Shown: in pieces, positions 15,795-24,234 of the stretch | Numbering within the stretch: the stretch's first letter is position 1 | Layout: each line of letters opens with the position of its first letter | Assembly: GCA_965208965.1 (NCBI GenBank) | Contig: OZ242384.1 | Span: forward strand, 3,844,001-3,908,000 | Length of the DNA stretch: 64,000 nt | Direction of reading: 5' to 3' | DNA from: Bin5 sp965208965 | Lineage (GTDB): Bacteria > Chloroflexota > Anaerolineae > Caldilineales > Caldilineaceae | The notes under the pieces: model-generated | Told to the model about the DNA's origin: nothing | Seen by the model: the letters and a program-made list of their open reading frames with translations, nothing else | Database searches by the model: none | Translations under genes and position numbers: made by a program

Positions 15795-16441
15795 GGAGGT
15801 TTTTTTCTAGTCTGCGGCGGGTTGGGTTATTTCTCATGTGGGACAATCCGATATTGACGGCAATAATCGTTTCCTAGAGCCGCGACTATGAGGGAAGACG
15901 AATGTCCGCAAGGACGCAGGAGTACTGTTTTGCCTAGTCTGGCCCAACTTAGTCGGAATTCGCATAGCAATCCTCTCTCGCCGGGCTTACGGTATTTGGA
16001 AGTTTCGAGCGGGGACAATTATCAGGATACTGTTTTGAATGTCGCGAGTCAAGCCTTAGCGTCAGCGCAATCGCATCTAATCCGGTTTGCCAACATTGCC
16101 GAAGGTAGTCAGTGGTCAGTGGAAATGGAGTGGTTAGAGGTAGGAGGCGGAGTAGCAGGGTGAGCGAGGGCAGGCACGAGGCCTGCCCCTACCGTACGTT
16201 GAGGGGGATGGCGGTGGCGGCGCTTCTTCTGCCTCAGAACCGTCTGCGGACCGGCTACAGACAAGCCGCCGGCACAGGTTCGCCAGAGCTCACGCCCACT
16301 CTATGATGCACACGAATTGAGGCGTTCGGGTTGACGGTATACATCCGCCGTGATAAGGTTCGTGTAATCATGTCAAGGGTTTATTACCACAGAAAAGCCC
16401 AAACCAAACTCTTCTGAACAGTGATCGCGGGGGGCCGAACC
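15795..16441. other. Non-coding stretch with modular repeats
   Basis: About 650 bases without a supported gene. Modules shared with 55.6-56.3 kb occur at 16067-16091, 16112-16137 and 16168-16194. A possible promoter for the sialidase-like gene is TTGACG near 16330 followed 17 bases later by TAAGGT, but the -10 match is weak. Confidence 0.5.
16067..16194. repeat. Three-module dispersed repeat, copy 1
   Basis: Module i at 16067-16091 starts GCAATCGCATCTAATC and ends GGTTTGCC. Module ii at 16112-16137 is GTGGTCAGTGGAA and then GTGGTTAG. Module iii at 16168-16194 is a hairpin-forming GGGCAGGC ... GCCTGCCCCTACCG. All three recur between 55617 and 56240, in another spacing, with only a few mismatches each. 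Confidence 0.75.
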
Positions 16442-17515
16442 ATGAGCGAATCGACCGGAGAGAGTAGTTCAGCTGAGCGCTGGGTCGACCCAATCTGCAG
16501 ACCTCTGTCGATCGACGCGCAACGCCCTTTTGTCAGATTGCCGGACGGCGAGTTGATGGCGGTAGAAGGAAATGCTACAGTTGTCAGCGCCGACAATGGA
16601 ATCAGTTGGCAATCCCCTCGCCCGATCTACCGCGGCGAAGGACCCAGTCTGCCCTCGCCCGGGATAGGAGTCCCGCGGAACACGGGTCAACTGCTGGCCA
16701 CCCGTGACGGCGTACTGGTTTTCGTCTGGATAGACGAGCGAGTCCTGAACTGGGACAGTGCGACTCGTGAGCCGGGCGCCGATGCTCGGGGCGACCTTTG
16801 GGCAATTCGCAGCCTAGACAAGGGCGAAAGCTGGGTTGACCGCCAGCGTCTCTTTCAGGGCGTATGCGGCCACCCGCCCATCAATATTATCGAAACTGCC
16901 AGCGGCCGTATAGTGGTGACGAACCAGTTCTATCTACGCCGCCCAGGGAGAAACGCAGTTCGTGTCTACTCGTCTGGCGATGGAGGAAAGAGCTGGCGCG
17001 GCAGCAACATCATTGACCTGGGTGGACATGGTCACCACGACGGCGCGTTCGAGCCAACCTTCGTTCAGAGGCGAGACGGTAGCCTATGGATGCTGATTCG
17101 CACGAACTGGGACCGTTTCTGGGAAGCTATATCCTGTGATGAAGGTCTGTCGTGGCGCACGATCCGGCCCAGCTCGATCGAAGCCAGTACGTCGCCAGGC
17201 TATCTGGCCCGACTGCAGAGCGGCCGGCTTCTTCTCGTCTGGAACCGTCTCCATCCCGAGGGGACCGACAGCTATGCCCGCCGCAGCGGCCAGTTGTCGG
17301 AGGACGAAGCCAGCTGGCATCGAGAGGAGCTGTCGGTCGCTTTTTCTCAGGACGAAGGCGCGACATGGTCAACTCCCCGCGTCATCGCCCGAGAGAAAGA
17401 TGCCTGGATTTCATATCCATACGTATTTGAACACGCCCCGGGTCAACTTTGGATCCTGACCGGCCAGGGGGATCTGCGATTGCGTGTAGCGGAAGAGGAT
17501 CTTATGGACAGTTGA
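16442..17515 (+). CDS. Sialidase-like BNR-repeat protein
   Basis: A 357-residue beta-propeller protein with five Asp-boxes of the S-x-D-x-G-x-x-W type: SADNGISW, SLDKGESW, SSGDGGKSW, SCDEGLSW and SQDEGATW. An early FVRLPDGELMAVEGNA strand and a histidine-rich LGGHGHHDGAFEPTFVQRRDGSLWMLIRTN block fit exo-sialidase-like glycosidases, and a YPYVFEHAPGQLWI tail closes the propeller. No signal peptide is seen, so a cytoplasmic enzyme acting on imported sugars is more likely than a secreted one. Substrate is not proven to be sialic acid. The ATG at 16442 is chosen since it follows a G-rich ribosome-binding site. Confidence 0.75.
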   Translation: MSESTGESSSAERWVDPICRPLSIDAQRPFVRLPDGELMAVEGNATVVSADNGISWQSPRPIYRGEGPSLPSPGIGVPRNTGQLLATRDGVLVFVWIDERVLNWDSATREPGADARGDLWAIRSLDKGESWVDRQRLFQGVCGHPPINIIETASGRIVVTNQFYLRRPGRNAVRVYSSGDGGKSWRGSNIIDLGGHGHHDGAFEPTFVQRRDGSLWMLIRTNWDRFWEAISCDEGLSWRTIRPSSIEASTSPGYLARLQSGRLLLVWNRLHPEGTDSYARRSGQLSEDEASWHREELSVAFSQDEGATWSTPRVIAREKDAWISYPYVFEHAPGQLWILTGQGDLRLRVAEEDLMDS

Positions 17516-17637
17516 AGCCGGCGAAAGAGAGTAGACGCCAAATAAGCGCAGCCGGCGGGGAAGTGATCGAAGTGTCCAGCAAGAACAGGGCGATGTCAGA
17601 CCTTCAACCTGGCAGCTACTGAGAAGGATAGTAAGAG

Positions 17638-17709
17638 AGCGGGCGAACGGACTCGAACCGTCGACATTCAGCTTGGGAAGCTGACGTTCTACCACTGAAC
17701 TACGCCCGC
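17638..17709 (-). tRNA. tRNA-Gly (anticodon CCC)
   Basis: Read on the minus strand, the acceptor stem GCGGGCG pairs with CGCCCGC. The D-arm reads GTTCAGTGGTAGAAC, the anticodon arm is TCAGC-TTCCCAA-GCTGA with anticodon CCC, and the T-arm is GACGG-TTCGAGT-CCGTC-like with the invariant TTCGA. The discriminator base is U and CCA is not encoded. It is about 72 bases long. Confidence 0.95.
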
Positions 17710-17769
17710 AAAGAGAACCGTCTTGGAGTTTCGCATAGCGTCCTGTGAGGCCTGCGAACTCTTCCCCTT

Positions 17770-17798
17770 ATAATATAGGTGCCATTTTCCACTGTCAA
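17770..17798 (-). promoter_or_regulatory. Sigma-70 promoter of tRNA-Gly
   Basis: On the minus strand TTGACA, 17 bases, TATTAT. The start point should be near 17763, about 54 bases before the tRNA. Both hexamers are close to consensus and the spacing is ideal. Confidence 0.8.
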
Positions 17799-17988
17799 AT
17801 CAGCAATATCGTCGCTTGCACTATGCATTTGTTTCGTGTAAAACTAAGATTAGGAGTCCTACGCTTTCAGTACAGGCGACCCCCCATGACTCACAAATCG
17901 AGCACAGACCTTTCGGGAAGACCCGTTCCGGGTATGGCCTAAACTTGATGCAACTTACAGGAAATTCGCAATAGGAGGAGACGTTAGA

Positions 17989-19062
17989 ATGATACAGTTT
18001 GATTTTGGCCGCCTGGAACAAGTGGAACTGCGCACAGTATGGGTGAGTGAGGACAGCGACTTTGCCACTTGGCTGGCCAGGGGCGACAGTCTGACCCTTT
18101 TGGGCGAGGCGATCAACATGGACCTGGAACTGGAGGACATGGAGGGCTGGGTCTCACCTTACCCCAGGGGCGTGGTCTGCCGAAGTCGCGGCAGCGGCGG
18201 GTACGTCGTAATCGAGAATCAACTGGAGCATACCGACCAGAGCCACTTGGGGCAGCTTCTTACCTACGCGGCAGAGTTGAAGGCAGCCACGATGGTGTGG
18301 GTGGCCGCGAAATTTACGCAGGAAGATCGAAACACGCTCAACTGGTTGAACGAGGTTACCACTGAAAACATACGCTTCTTTGGCTTGGAAGTTGAGCTTT
18401 GGCGAATCGGTGAGTCCCCCCTTGCTCCGAAGTTTTATCTTGTCAGCAAGCCAACCGGCTGGGAGGAAAGCACGGTTGCGCCCGAGAGCAGCGTCCCTAA
18501 CAGCACGACAGCGCCGACACCGACTCCGAGCCCTGTACTGGCGCCTGACCCAGACGAGACTTCACTAGAGGATCAGTTACAACAGGTAGAGAACGAACTG
18601 CAGCTGGAATATCAGCTCGTAGAGAACGAATTGCAGATGGAGTACTGGCAAGCTCTGCGTAAACATCTGGAAGACAGCGGGAGCTTTATCCGTCCCGGCA
18701 CTCCTCGTTCACAGAACTGGATGAACTTTGATGTTGGCCACTGGCGCCTGCGGATGACAGCCTTCAACAACATGCGAGAAGGCGGTATCGGCGTACAGTT
18801 GGTGATTCGCGAAGGTGACGCCGAAGTTTCTTACAATACACTTTATCAGCAACGCGGGGAGATTGGAGCTGAGATTGGCGACGCACTGGAGTGGCGCGAG
18901 CTGCCCGAACACAAGCAGGGCCAGGTGATGCTGCGCAAGTACAACGCCGACCCGACCAACCGTTCACAATGGACGGGACAGCACGATTGGTTCAAAGAAA
19001 AACTGGAAGCGTTTGACCGGGCATTCCGCCCGCGAATTTCGACTTTCGGCGCCGCAAACTAG
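17989..19062 (+). CDS. DUF4268 protein with N-terminal nuclease-like domain
   Basis: A 357-residue protein. Residues 1-155 (GYVVIENQLEHTDQSHLGQLLTYAAEL) resemble the E-N-Q core of PD-(D/E)xK-like domains seen before DUF4268. The C-terminal part, from about residue 220 (WQALRKHLEDSGSF ... FNNMREGGIGVQLVI), is DUF4268. Such proteins are scattered in bacteria, often near restriction genes; no function is established to my knowledge. A proline/threonine-rich linker at about 165-190 is followed by an 11-residue tandem duplication (VENELQLEYQ, then VENELQMEYW). AGGAGG lies ten bases before the ATG. A clear terminator follows. Confidence 0.8.
   Translation: MIQFDFGRLEQVELRTVWVSEDSDFATWLARGDSLTLLGEAINMDLELEDMEGWVSPYPRGVVCRSRGSGGYVVIENQLEHTDQSHLGQLLTYAAELKAATMVWVAAKFTQEDRNTLNWLNEVTTENIRFFGLEVELWRIGESPLAPKFYLVSKPTGWEESTVAPESSVPNSTTAPTPTPSPVLAPDPDETSLEDQLQQVENELQLEYQLVENELQMEYWQALRKHLEDSGSFIRPGTPRSQNWMNFDVGHWRLRMTAFNNMREGGIGVQLVIREGDAEVSYNTLYQQRGEIGAEIGDALEWRELPEHKQGQVMLRKYNADPTNRSQWTGQHDWFKEKLEAFDRAFRPRISTFGAAN
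18586..18651 (+). repeat. 33-base in-frame tandem duplication inside the DUF4268 gene
   Basis: Two adjacent 33-base units encode VENELQLEYQL and VENELQMEYWQ. The bases differ at several positions, so the duplication is not new. It lengthens a likely coiled segment between the nuclease-like and DUF4268 domains. Confidence 0.8.
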
Positions 19063-19119
19063 AAGCGCTGAAGGTCTCCGACTTTTCTTTCCTGTACTTC
19101 CAGGTCAAATAGGACTTCA

Positions 19120-19168
19120 CAGCCCATACGGCTCTGTCATTGCAGAACCGGTATGGGCTGGTTTTGTT
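19120..19168 (+). terminator. Intrinsic terminator after the DUF4268 gene
   Basis: CAGCCCATAC at 19120-19129 pairs with GTATGGGCTG at 19151-19160. The stem continues inward through GGCTCTG and CAGAACC, with one bulge and one mismatch. It is followed by GTTTTGTT. The next gene is convergent and ends at 19206, so this also separates the two. Confidence 0.85.
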
Positions 19169-19205
19169 CGCCCCACTTTGGCGGCGAGCCTCTCGCCTCC
19201 TCCGG

Positions 19206-20246
19206 CTACTCCCCAAGAATCTCAGGCGCAAACTCTCCACCTGTCATGATTCGTCTTCCGTCCACATCGATTGTGCACTGCGTCGGAATGACATCGACGT
19301 GGTGTTCGGACTTCCATTCGGCACCCGTCTGCCTGCCGTAGGGGTCGCCGAAGGCCACGTGCACGCCGGGATATTTCTCGTCCTGAAGCAGATTGCCAAC
19401 CAGCCCGGTCAGCGCAATGTTGGTCCCAATGGCAAATTCTCCAACCCTGTCCGCGTTATCCGCTCCAAATATGTAAGATTGGACGTCCTCTTCCAATGCT
19501 CTGTCTTCACTTCGCACTGCACTCACGCGCCCGTCTTCGACCTCAAACGTAACTGGGGTCTCAAGGATTCCGTATCGTTCGCTGAAATAATCGCCCAGCT
19601 CGTCCACCACCAGTACACCATTTGCGTTGCCCGGTGAAGTGAAAGTCTCTCCCTCCGGCAGGTTTCCCCACTTGCCCGGCTCATGGTAAAGGCCGTGGCA
19701 GGGAATCCAATTGAAGTCGGGATTCAATTTGGCGGTAAAGTCGGTGCCCTTCGGATTAGTCACCCGGATCTCCGAGGCTCTCCTGGCGAGTTCGTAAACC
19801 CGCATGGTCACGTCGTAGATCCGCTGATAGTCGACCCGCATCCCCTGCGTCATCAGAAGGGGCGTGATGTTGATCATATGGCCATGGCGGGCTCCGGCTG
19901 GATTGGCTTGCATGACGGCCGGCATATAGGCCATTCGAAATTTGAGTTCACCTGGGCGGCTGCTGGCGGTATAGAAGCTGACGTGAGGTTGAAACCGTTC
20001 CAGCGCGGTCTGAAGATCACTCGGAAACTCGGTTATGGGGCGAAGACCGAGCGATTCAAGGGTGTGAATCTCTACGGCGTCGGCAATGGGATTGGCGGCT
20101 TCGGCAAGCGCCCGGCTGATAAGCGAAGACCCCTCGTCGCCGAGGATGAACACTCGCTCTCCGGGCTGCACTGCCATGCAGATTCGCACCGCGACTTCAG
20201 CGCCTGGCCGCATATCGTCAAGAGTGAATTTTTCGGAAACGGTCAT
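19206..20246 (-). CDS. Peptidase family M29-like aminopeptidase
   Basis: A 346-residue protein of the aminopeptidase T/AmpS-like family. The likely dinuclear metal ligands are Glu in GEFAIGTNIAL, Glu and His in DEKYPGVHVAFGDPYG, and the His and Asp in HHVDVIP; TSPGNANGVLVVDELG is another family block. These enzymes remove N-terminal residues from peptides in the cytoplasm. The protein is shorter than typical M29 members (about 370-410), mainly at the N-terminus. It starts about 500 bases downstream of the potassium channel gene on the same strand, with 85 bases between that gene's stop and this start, so co-transcription is possible. Confidence 0.8.
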   Translation of the reverse strand: MTVSEKFTLDDMRPGAEVAVRICMAVQPGERVFILGDEGSSLISRALAEAANPIADAVEIHTLESLGLRPITEFPSDLQTALERFQPHVSFYTASSRPGELKFRMAYMPAVMQANPAGARHGHMINITPLLMTQGMRVDYQRIYDVTMRVYELARRASEIRVTNPKGTDFTAKLNPDFNWIPCHGLYHEPGKWGNLPEGETFTSPGNANGVLVVDELGDYFSERYGILETPVTFEVEDGRVSAVRSEDRALEEDVQSYIFGADNADRVGEFAIGTNIALTGLVGNLLQDEKYPGVHVAFGDPYGRQTGAEWKSEHHVDVIPTQCTIDVDGRRIMTGGEFAPEILGE

Positions 20247-20331
20247 TGCCTTACGGTCCTCCGGGTCTTTGAATTGAACGTGTTGGCGGTTCCATCAGGC
20301 GGCGAAACCGCCTTGCGGGACGACTGCAGGT

Positions 20332-21834
20332 CTATCCGAGGATGACCGGCTCTTCAGGGTATTGAAGCAATGAAGGGCGTTCTCGCTGCGCCAGAGCAAT
20401 GACAATTGTCAGCGGCCCCAGCCGTCCCCAAAACATTGTAAACGCGATCAGCGCCTGTCCCCACGCGTTCAGCTTGTGTGTGAAGCCAAGAGAGTAACCG
20501 GCGTTCGCAAAGGCGCTTACGACCTCGAATCCCAGCGCAAAGATGTCGCCCTGGTTGAGCAGCGACAGGACGATCGTGATAGCCCCCACCAGGAGCGTGC
20601 TGACCGTCATGATGGCAACGGCCTTGTTCAATGTTTCTCTCGGCACGGACCGGCCGAATGCCACGGCCTGGCTGTCTCGCCCCTTGGCGGTCGCTAGGGC
20701 GGAGATCAGCAACACGCCGACTGTGCTGGTTGTCACTCCGCCGGCCATACTCGCCGGCGCGCCGCCAATAAACATCCAGAACAACAGCATCAACTGCGTA
20801 CTTTGACTAACTTCCTCCAAAGGCAGAATCGTCAGGCCCGCCGTCCGGGAGGAGATTACGGTGAAAATGCTGATCGCAATCTGCTCGCCCAAGGAGTGGG
20901 TGGCCAGGGTTACTTCGTATAGATAGCGATCCAGAAACATAATGGCCAGGCCTGCGACTAGGAGCAGGGCCGTCAGGCCCAATGTTATACGCGTGTTCAA
21001 GGCCAGCATACGATTTCTGAAGTAGCTGACCAGGTCGTAAGACACGGCAACGCCAGCGCCCCCCAGCATAATCAAGGCGGACATCACAGCGAGAGTATAA
21101 TAGTCGGCCCCAAATCCGAACACAGGGGGATGGCCGCTGCCTGCGAACAGGTCGAAACCGGCATTGCAATAGCTGCTGATGGCGTGGAAGAGCGCCAGCC
21201 AAAGCGCCTCGCCGTCAGGTAATTCCGTCCGCCAGCGCAGCCATAGAAGCAGCGTGCCAACCGCCTCGATGGACACTGTAACGACCAGGACATAGAGCGC
21301 GAGATTGGCGACACTGCCGAGCCGCCCCCAGTTCCGTCCCAGGGTGAACTGCCTTTCGCCACCAAGCGACTGCTGGATCAGGAATCGCTCATTCAGGGTT
21401 ACGCGCCGACCAACCAGGCGAAAGAGCAGCACGCTGAAGGCGATAAAGCCGACGCCGCCAACTTGAAGAAGGAGCAGAATTATGACCTGGCCCAACCGGC
21501 TGAAATCCGTAGCCGTAGTGAGTACACCGAGGCCCGTGACCGTAACGGCGCTGGTTGAGGTGAAAGCGGCCTCCATCCAGGAAATGGAGACGCCCGGGTT
21601 TGTTGCGGCCGGCAGCTTCAGAAGCAGAGTTCCAAAGAGGATGATGACGGCAAAGCCGATAATCAGCAGGCGAGGAGCTTGGGCCCGTGACAGCCGGTGG
21701 TCTGCGGCCTCTCTGGAAGGGGCGCCATTGCCGGTCAGGCCCGGCCCTTCGAAACGGGGCTCCTGCTCCAACCGGAGTTTCAACAAAAACTCGTCGGAAT
21801 TTTCATTTGCCGATCTGATAGGCTCTTGGCTCAT
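20332..21834 (-). CDS. TrkH/KtrB-family potassium uptake subunit
   Basis: A 500-residue membrane protein with four M1-P-M2 repeats. The first pore loop TSTSAVTVTGLGV and others with a single key glycine (HAISSYCNAGFD; SRTAGLT; SAFANAGYSLG) are the KtrB/TrkH filter segments. QSLGGERQFTLGR after the first repeat is like KtrB. An extended, polar N-terminus of about 50 residues precedes the first helix. KtrB needs a KtrA/TrkA NAD-binding gating ring, and no such gene is in the window. Import is potassium, possibly sodium-coupled. Start is ATG at 21834. Confidence 0.9.
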   Translation of the reverse strand: MSQEPIRSANENSDEFLLKLRLEQEPRFEGPGLTGNGAPSREAADHRLSRAQAPRLLIIGFAVIILFGTLLLKLPAATNPGVSISWMEAAFTSTSAVTVTGLGVLTTATDFSRLGQVIILLLLQVGGVGFIAFSVLLFRLVGRRVTLNERFLIQQSLGGERQFTLGRNWGRLGSVANLALYVLVVTVSIEAVGTLLLWLRWRTELPDGEALWLALFHAISSYCNAGFDLFAGSGHPPVFGFGADYYTLAVMSALIMLGGAGVAVSYDLVSYFRNRMLALNTRITLGLTALLLVAGLAIMFLDRYLYEVTLATHSLGEQIAISIFTVISSRTAGLTILPLEEVSQSTQLMLLFWMFIGGAPASMAGGVTTSTVGVLLISALATAKGRDSQAVAFGRSVPRETLNKAVAIMTVSTLLVGAITIVLSLLNQGDIFALGFEVVSAFANAGYSLGFTHKLNAWGQALIAFTMFWGRLGPLTIVIALAQRERPSLLQYPEEPVILG

Positions 21835-22317
21835 CTTCTTGGTAGAACGACTTTTCCTGCCCAGTTTCCGGCGGCTTCTTCCAACACGAACCTGGCTGCA
21901 CTCGTGTCACGCCCAGCGGCGTCGGATGCCCAATGCGTAATGTACACCCGAGCAAGTTTCCGTACAAAACGAAGGGGAAGGCACGCGCCCCTACCGTCCT
22001 ATTCGGTCTGCCACAAGCGGTTGCAAATCAATCGCGGGCGCGCTTAACTGATCAGCTTCCCGGTTAAGGCAAGAGTACCTCTGACGAAGTCATCGGCCGC
22101 CGGGCCTGATCAACCGGTGACGGGGTTCCCCTTCTCCTGAAGTGTTATTTGGTATAAGAACGATTATACGGAATAAAAATAGAAAAAGGGTCCCCCGCCT
22201 TGGTGGCTCCAAATTCTTGCCAATTTACCTCTCATAATGTACGCTCACTCCGAAAACGCGGTTTGGAATCTACCGGCTTTTGGCCCCCATCAGCTCAGCG
22301 TGGAGAACTTCACCGAA
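21835..22317. other. Divergent intergenic region between potassium channel and phosphatase genes
   Basis: About 480 bases without a supported gene. It includes a fragment of the dispersed repeat (ending CGCCCCTACCG) at 21974-21996 and an inverted repeat GTATAA-GAACGA-TTATAC at 22152-22169, which may be an operator for either side. Confidence 0.5.
22152..22169. promoter_or_regulatory. Inverted repeat, possible operator
   Basis: GTATAA at 22152-22157 and TTATAC at 22164-22169 form a perfect six-base inverted repeat with a six-base spacer, in an AT-rich spot between divergent genes. No protein is known for it. Confidence 0.35.
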
Positions 22318-23043
22318 ATGATACTCTACTTGATCCGGCACGGGCAGTCTTCCAACAACCTACTGGCTGAACAGCTCAAAGAACGGCCAGGGCCCTTCCC
22401 GTTCGAAACCTACATGAGGCAGCGGGTGGCGGAACCGCCGCTGACAGAGATGGGCGAGAGACAGGCAAAACGGCTCGGGGCTTACGCCAAAGGTATGACG
22501 ATTTCCCGCCTCTACTGCAGCCCAATGTTGCGCACGATGCAGACGATCCTGCCCCTCGCCGAATCTCTGGGCAGAGAACCGGCGGTCTGGGTCGATCTGC
22601 ACGAACACGGCGGCATTTTCCTCAGGTCGGGCCCGAACGAGGAGGCTGTTGGCCATCCCGGCCTGAATCGCGCTGAGATGAAAGAAATGTTTCCCGGATA
22701 CCGGCTCGACGGCATTTCTGACAGCGGATGGTGGCACGGAGACGAAGAAGACCTGGCTTCCTGCCACGCCCGCGCCGTGCGGGTGGCGGAAGAGTTGCAC
22801 CGGATGGCAGGGGAGTCGGAAGAGAATGAGAGCATCGCCGCCGTCTCACACGGCACCTTTATGGACAGTCTCCTGAAGGCGCTTTTGGGCCGCCTGCCCG
22901 GGCATGACCTCTACTTCAACCATCACAATACCGGTGTTACGCGGGTCGACTTTTCCTCTTCCAGCCCAGACGGCAGGGCGGTAGTAACCGTTCGCTATAC
23001 GAACCGGGCTGAACATCTTGCCGGCGAACACATGACCTATTGA
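22318..23043 (+). CDS. Histidine phosphatase family protein (phosphoglycerate-mutase-like)
   Basis: A 241-residue protein. The catalytic RHG is in LYLIRHGQSSNN at residues 5-16, and the second His is in AAVSHGTFMD. LYCSPMLRTMQTILPLA supplies the phosphate-binding Arg. An insertion (LKERPGPFPFETYMRQRVAEPP) occurs after the RHG. Family members dephosphorylate small metabolites. The upstream in-frame ATG at 22237 lacks similarity; ATG 22318 follows TGGAGA. ThrH begins 12 bases after the stop, so they form an operon; a role in phosphoserine or other metabolite dephosphorylation is possible but inferred. Confidence 0.82.
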   Translation: MILYLIRHGQSSNNLLAEQLKERPGPFPFETYMRQRVAEPPLTEMGERQAKRLGAYAKGMTISRLYCSPMLRTMQTILPLAESLGREPAVWVDLHEHGGIFLRSGPNEEAVGHPGLNRAEMKEMFPGYRLDGISDSGWWHGDEEDLASCHARAVRVAEELHRMAGESEENESIAAVSHGTFMDSLLKALLGRLPGHDLYFNHHNTGVTRVDFSSSSPDGRAVVTVRYTNRAEHLAGEHMTY

Positions 23044-23055
23044 GAGGAGCTCTAA

Positions 23056-23682
23056 TTGCCTGATCCACGCCCCCGCCTCCTTGCAAGCGACCTGGAAGGC
23101 GTTCTAGTCCCTGAAATCTGGATTGCCTTCGCTGAGAAGACCGGGATTGATCAGCTGCGCCTGACAACGCGAGACGTCTCCGACTATGATCAGTTGATGC
23201 AGATGCGGTTGAAGATATTGAAGGAGCGAAATCTTCGCCTACAGGACATTCAGGATGTAATCGCTACCATCGCCCCTCTCTCGGGCGCCGTAGAGTTCGT
23301 TGACTGGGTTCGCGAGCGCACACAATTCGTAGTTCTTTCCGATACCTTTTACGAATTCGCCAAGCCTTTGATGGCTCAACTCGGCTATCCGACTATTTTC
23401 TGTCACTCTCTGGAAGTAGACGCGAGCGGGTCTATAACCGGCTATCGACTGCGCCTCGACCAGTCCAAGCGCAAAGCGATCACAGCATTTCACGATCTTC
23501 AGTTCCAGACCCTGGCGATGGGCGACTCCTATAACGACATTGCGATGCTGCAGAGGGCAGACGTGGGAGTTCTTTTCGATCCACCGGCCAATGTAGTTGC
23601 CGACCATTCCGACCTACCTGTCGTCCGCAACTATTGTGAGGCCAGGGAAACAGTTGAGAAGTGGTTGTCGGACGGGAGATAG
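23056..23682 (+). CDS. thrH: ThrH-type phosphoserine phosphatase/homoserine phosphotransferase
   Basis: A 208-residue HAD-superfamily enzyme. The usual DxE-type motif I is seen as LASDLEGVLVPEIW, with the Glu typical for ThrH. VVLSDTFYEFAKPLM is motif II and MGDSYNDIAMLQRADVGVLF is the C-terminal Mg-binding motif. ThrH hydrolyses phosphoserine and can pass phosphate to homoserine. The start is a TTG with GAGAGGAG six bases upstream. Length is normal (about 205). It follows the histidine phosphatase gene closely, so the two probably share a transcript. Confidence 0.9.
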   Translation: MPDPRPRLLASDLEGVLVPEIWIAFAEKTGIDQLRLTTRDVSDYDQLMQMRLKILKERNLRLQDIQDVIATIAPLSGAVEFVDWVRERTQFVVLSDTFYEFAKPLMAQLGYPTIFCHSLEVDASGSITGYRLRLDQSKRKAITAFHDLQFQTLAMGDSYNDIAMLQRADVGVLFDPPANVVADHSDLPVVRNYCEARETVEKWLSDGR

Positions 23683-23727
23683 AAGTCAGGAGCTGCGCCG
23701 TTCGCTTGCTTCCAACTGACGGGAGAT

Positions 23728-24234
23728 ATGACTACCAATCAGAGCAGTTCCGGCCAAGCGGTGCCTAAGTCCGTCACAGTCGAGCTTGTGTCGGCGCTCG
23801 GTTACATCCTATCCGTGTCCTATCCCCTACTGGCGCTTTCTACGGGCGTCAGGGCTCTGTTTCAACTCTTTCTGAAGGAAGGCGTTGTCAACTATCTGGC
23901 GCCGACTTTGAGCCTGGCGGCAGCAGTTTGCTACCTGACTGCGACGATAGGTTTCGCCCACCGAAGGCGGTGGGCCTGGCGTCTCTCAGTCGGCGTTCTT
24001 GCAACTGAGACTGTTTTCACCCTTCTGGTGGGGACCCTCAGTCTGATCATCCCCGAAACAATAGGACGAACTGTCTGGCGGCACTTTGGCGCAGACTACG
24101 GCTATTTTCCCCTCTTTCAGCCGGCGATTGGCTTGGTCTGGTTATTCTGGCCGTCGATCATGCGGCAGTACGGTCTGAACGCCGGCCGGAGTCGTGGGGA
24201 ACATAGTTCTGCCCAGACTGAGGTTAGTGGATAG
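23728..24234 (+). CDS. Small integral membrane protein preceding an ABC importer
   Basis: A 168-residue protein with four likely membrane helices (about 20-50, 60-80, 90-110 and 130-150) and a basic HRRRWAWRL loop. I do not recognise the family. Its stop TAG is directly followed by the ATG of the ABC permease, so it is translationally coupled to it and may assist that transporter. Confidence 0.7.
   Translation: MTTNQSSSGQAVPKSVTVELVSALGYILSVSYPLLALSTGVRALFQLFLKEGVVNYLAPTLSLAAAVCYLTATIGFAHRRRWAWRLSVGVLATETVFTLLVGTLSLIIPETIGRTVWRHFGADYGYFPLFQPAIGLVWLFWPSIMRQYGLNAGRSRGEHSSAQTEVSG

Larger units (their letters stand above)
17516..17988. other. Intergenic stretch holding tRNA-Gly and two divergent promoters
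   Basis: Apart from the tRNA and its promoter, a possible promoter for the gene at 17989 is TTGCAC at 17816-17821, 17 bases, then TAAAAC at 17839-17844. No gene is seen at 17516-17637 or 17845-17988. Confidence 0.5.

Noticed and set aside
17518..17557. GCCGGC pair after the sialidase-like gene as terminator
   Set aside because: Six base pairs with a 28-base loop and no T-run.
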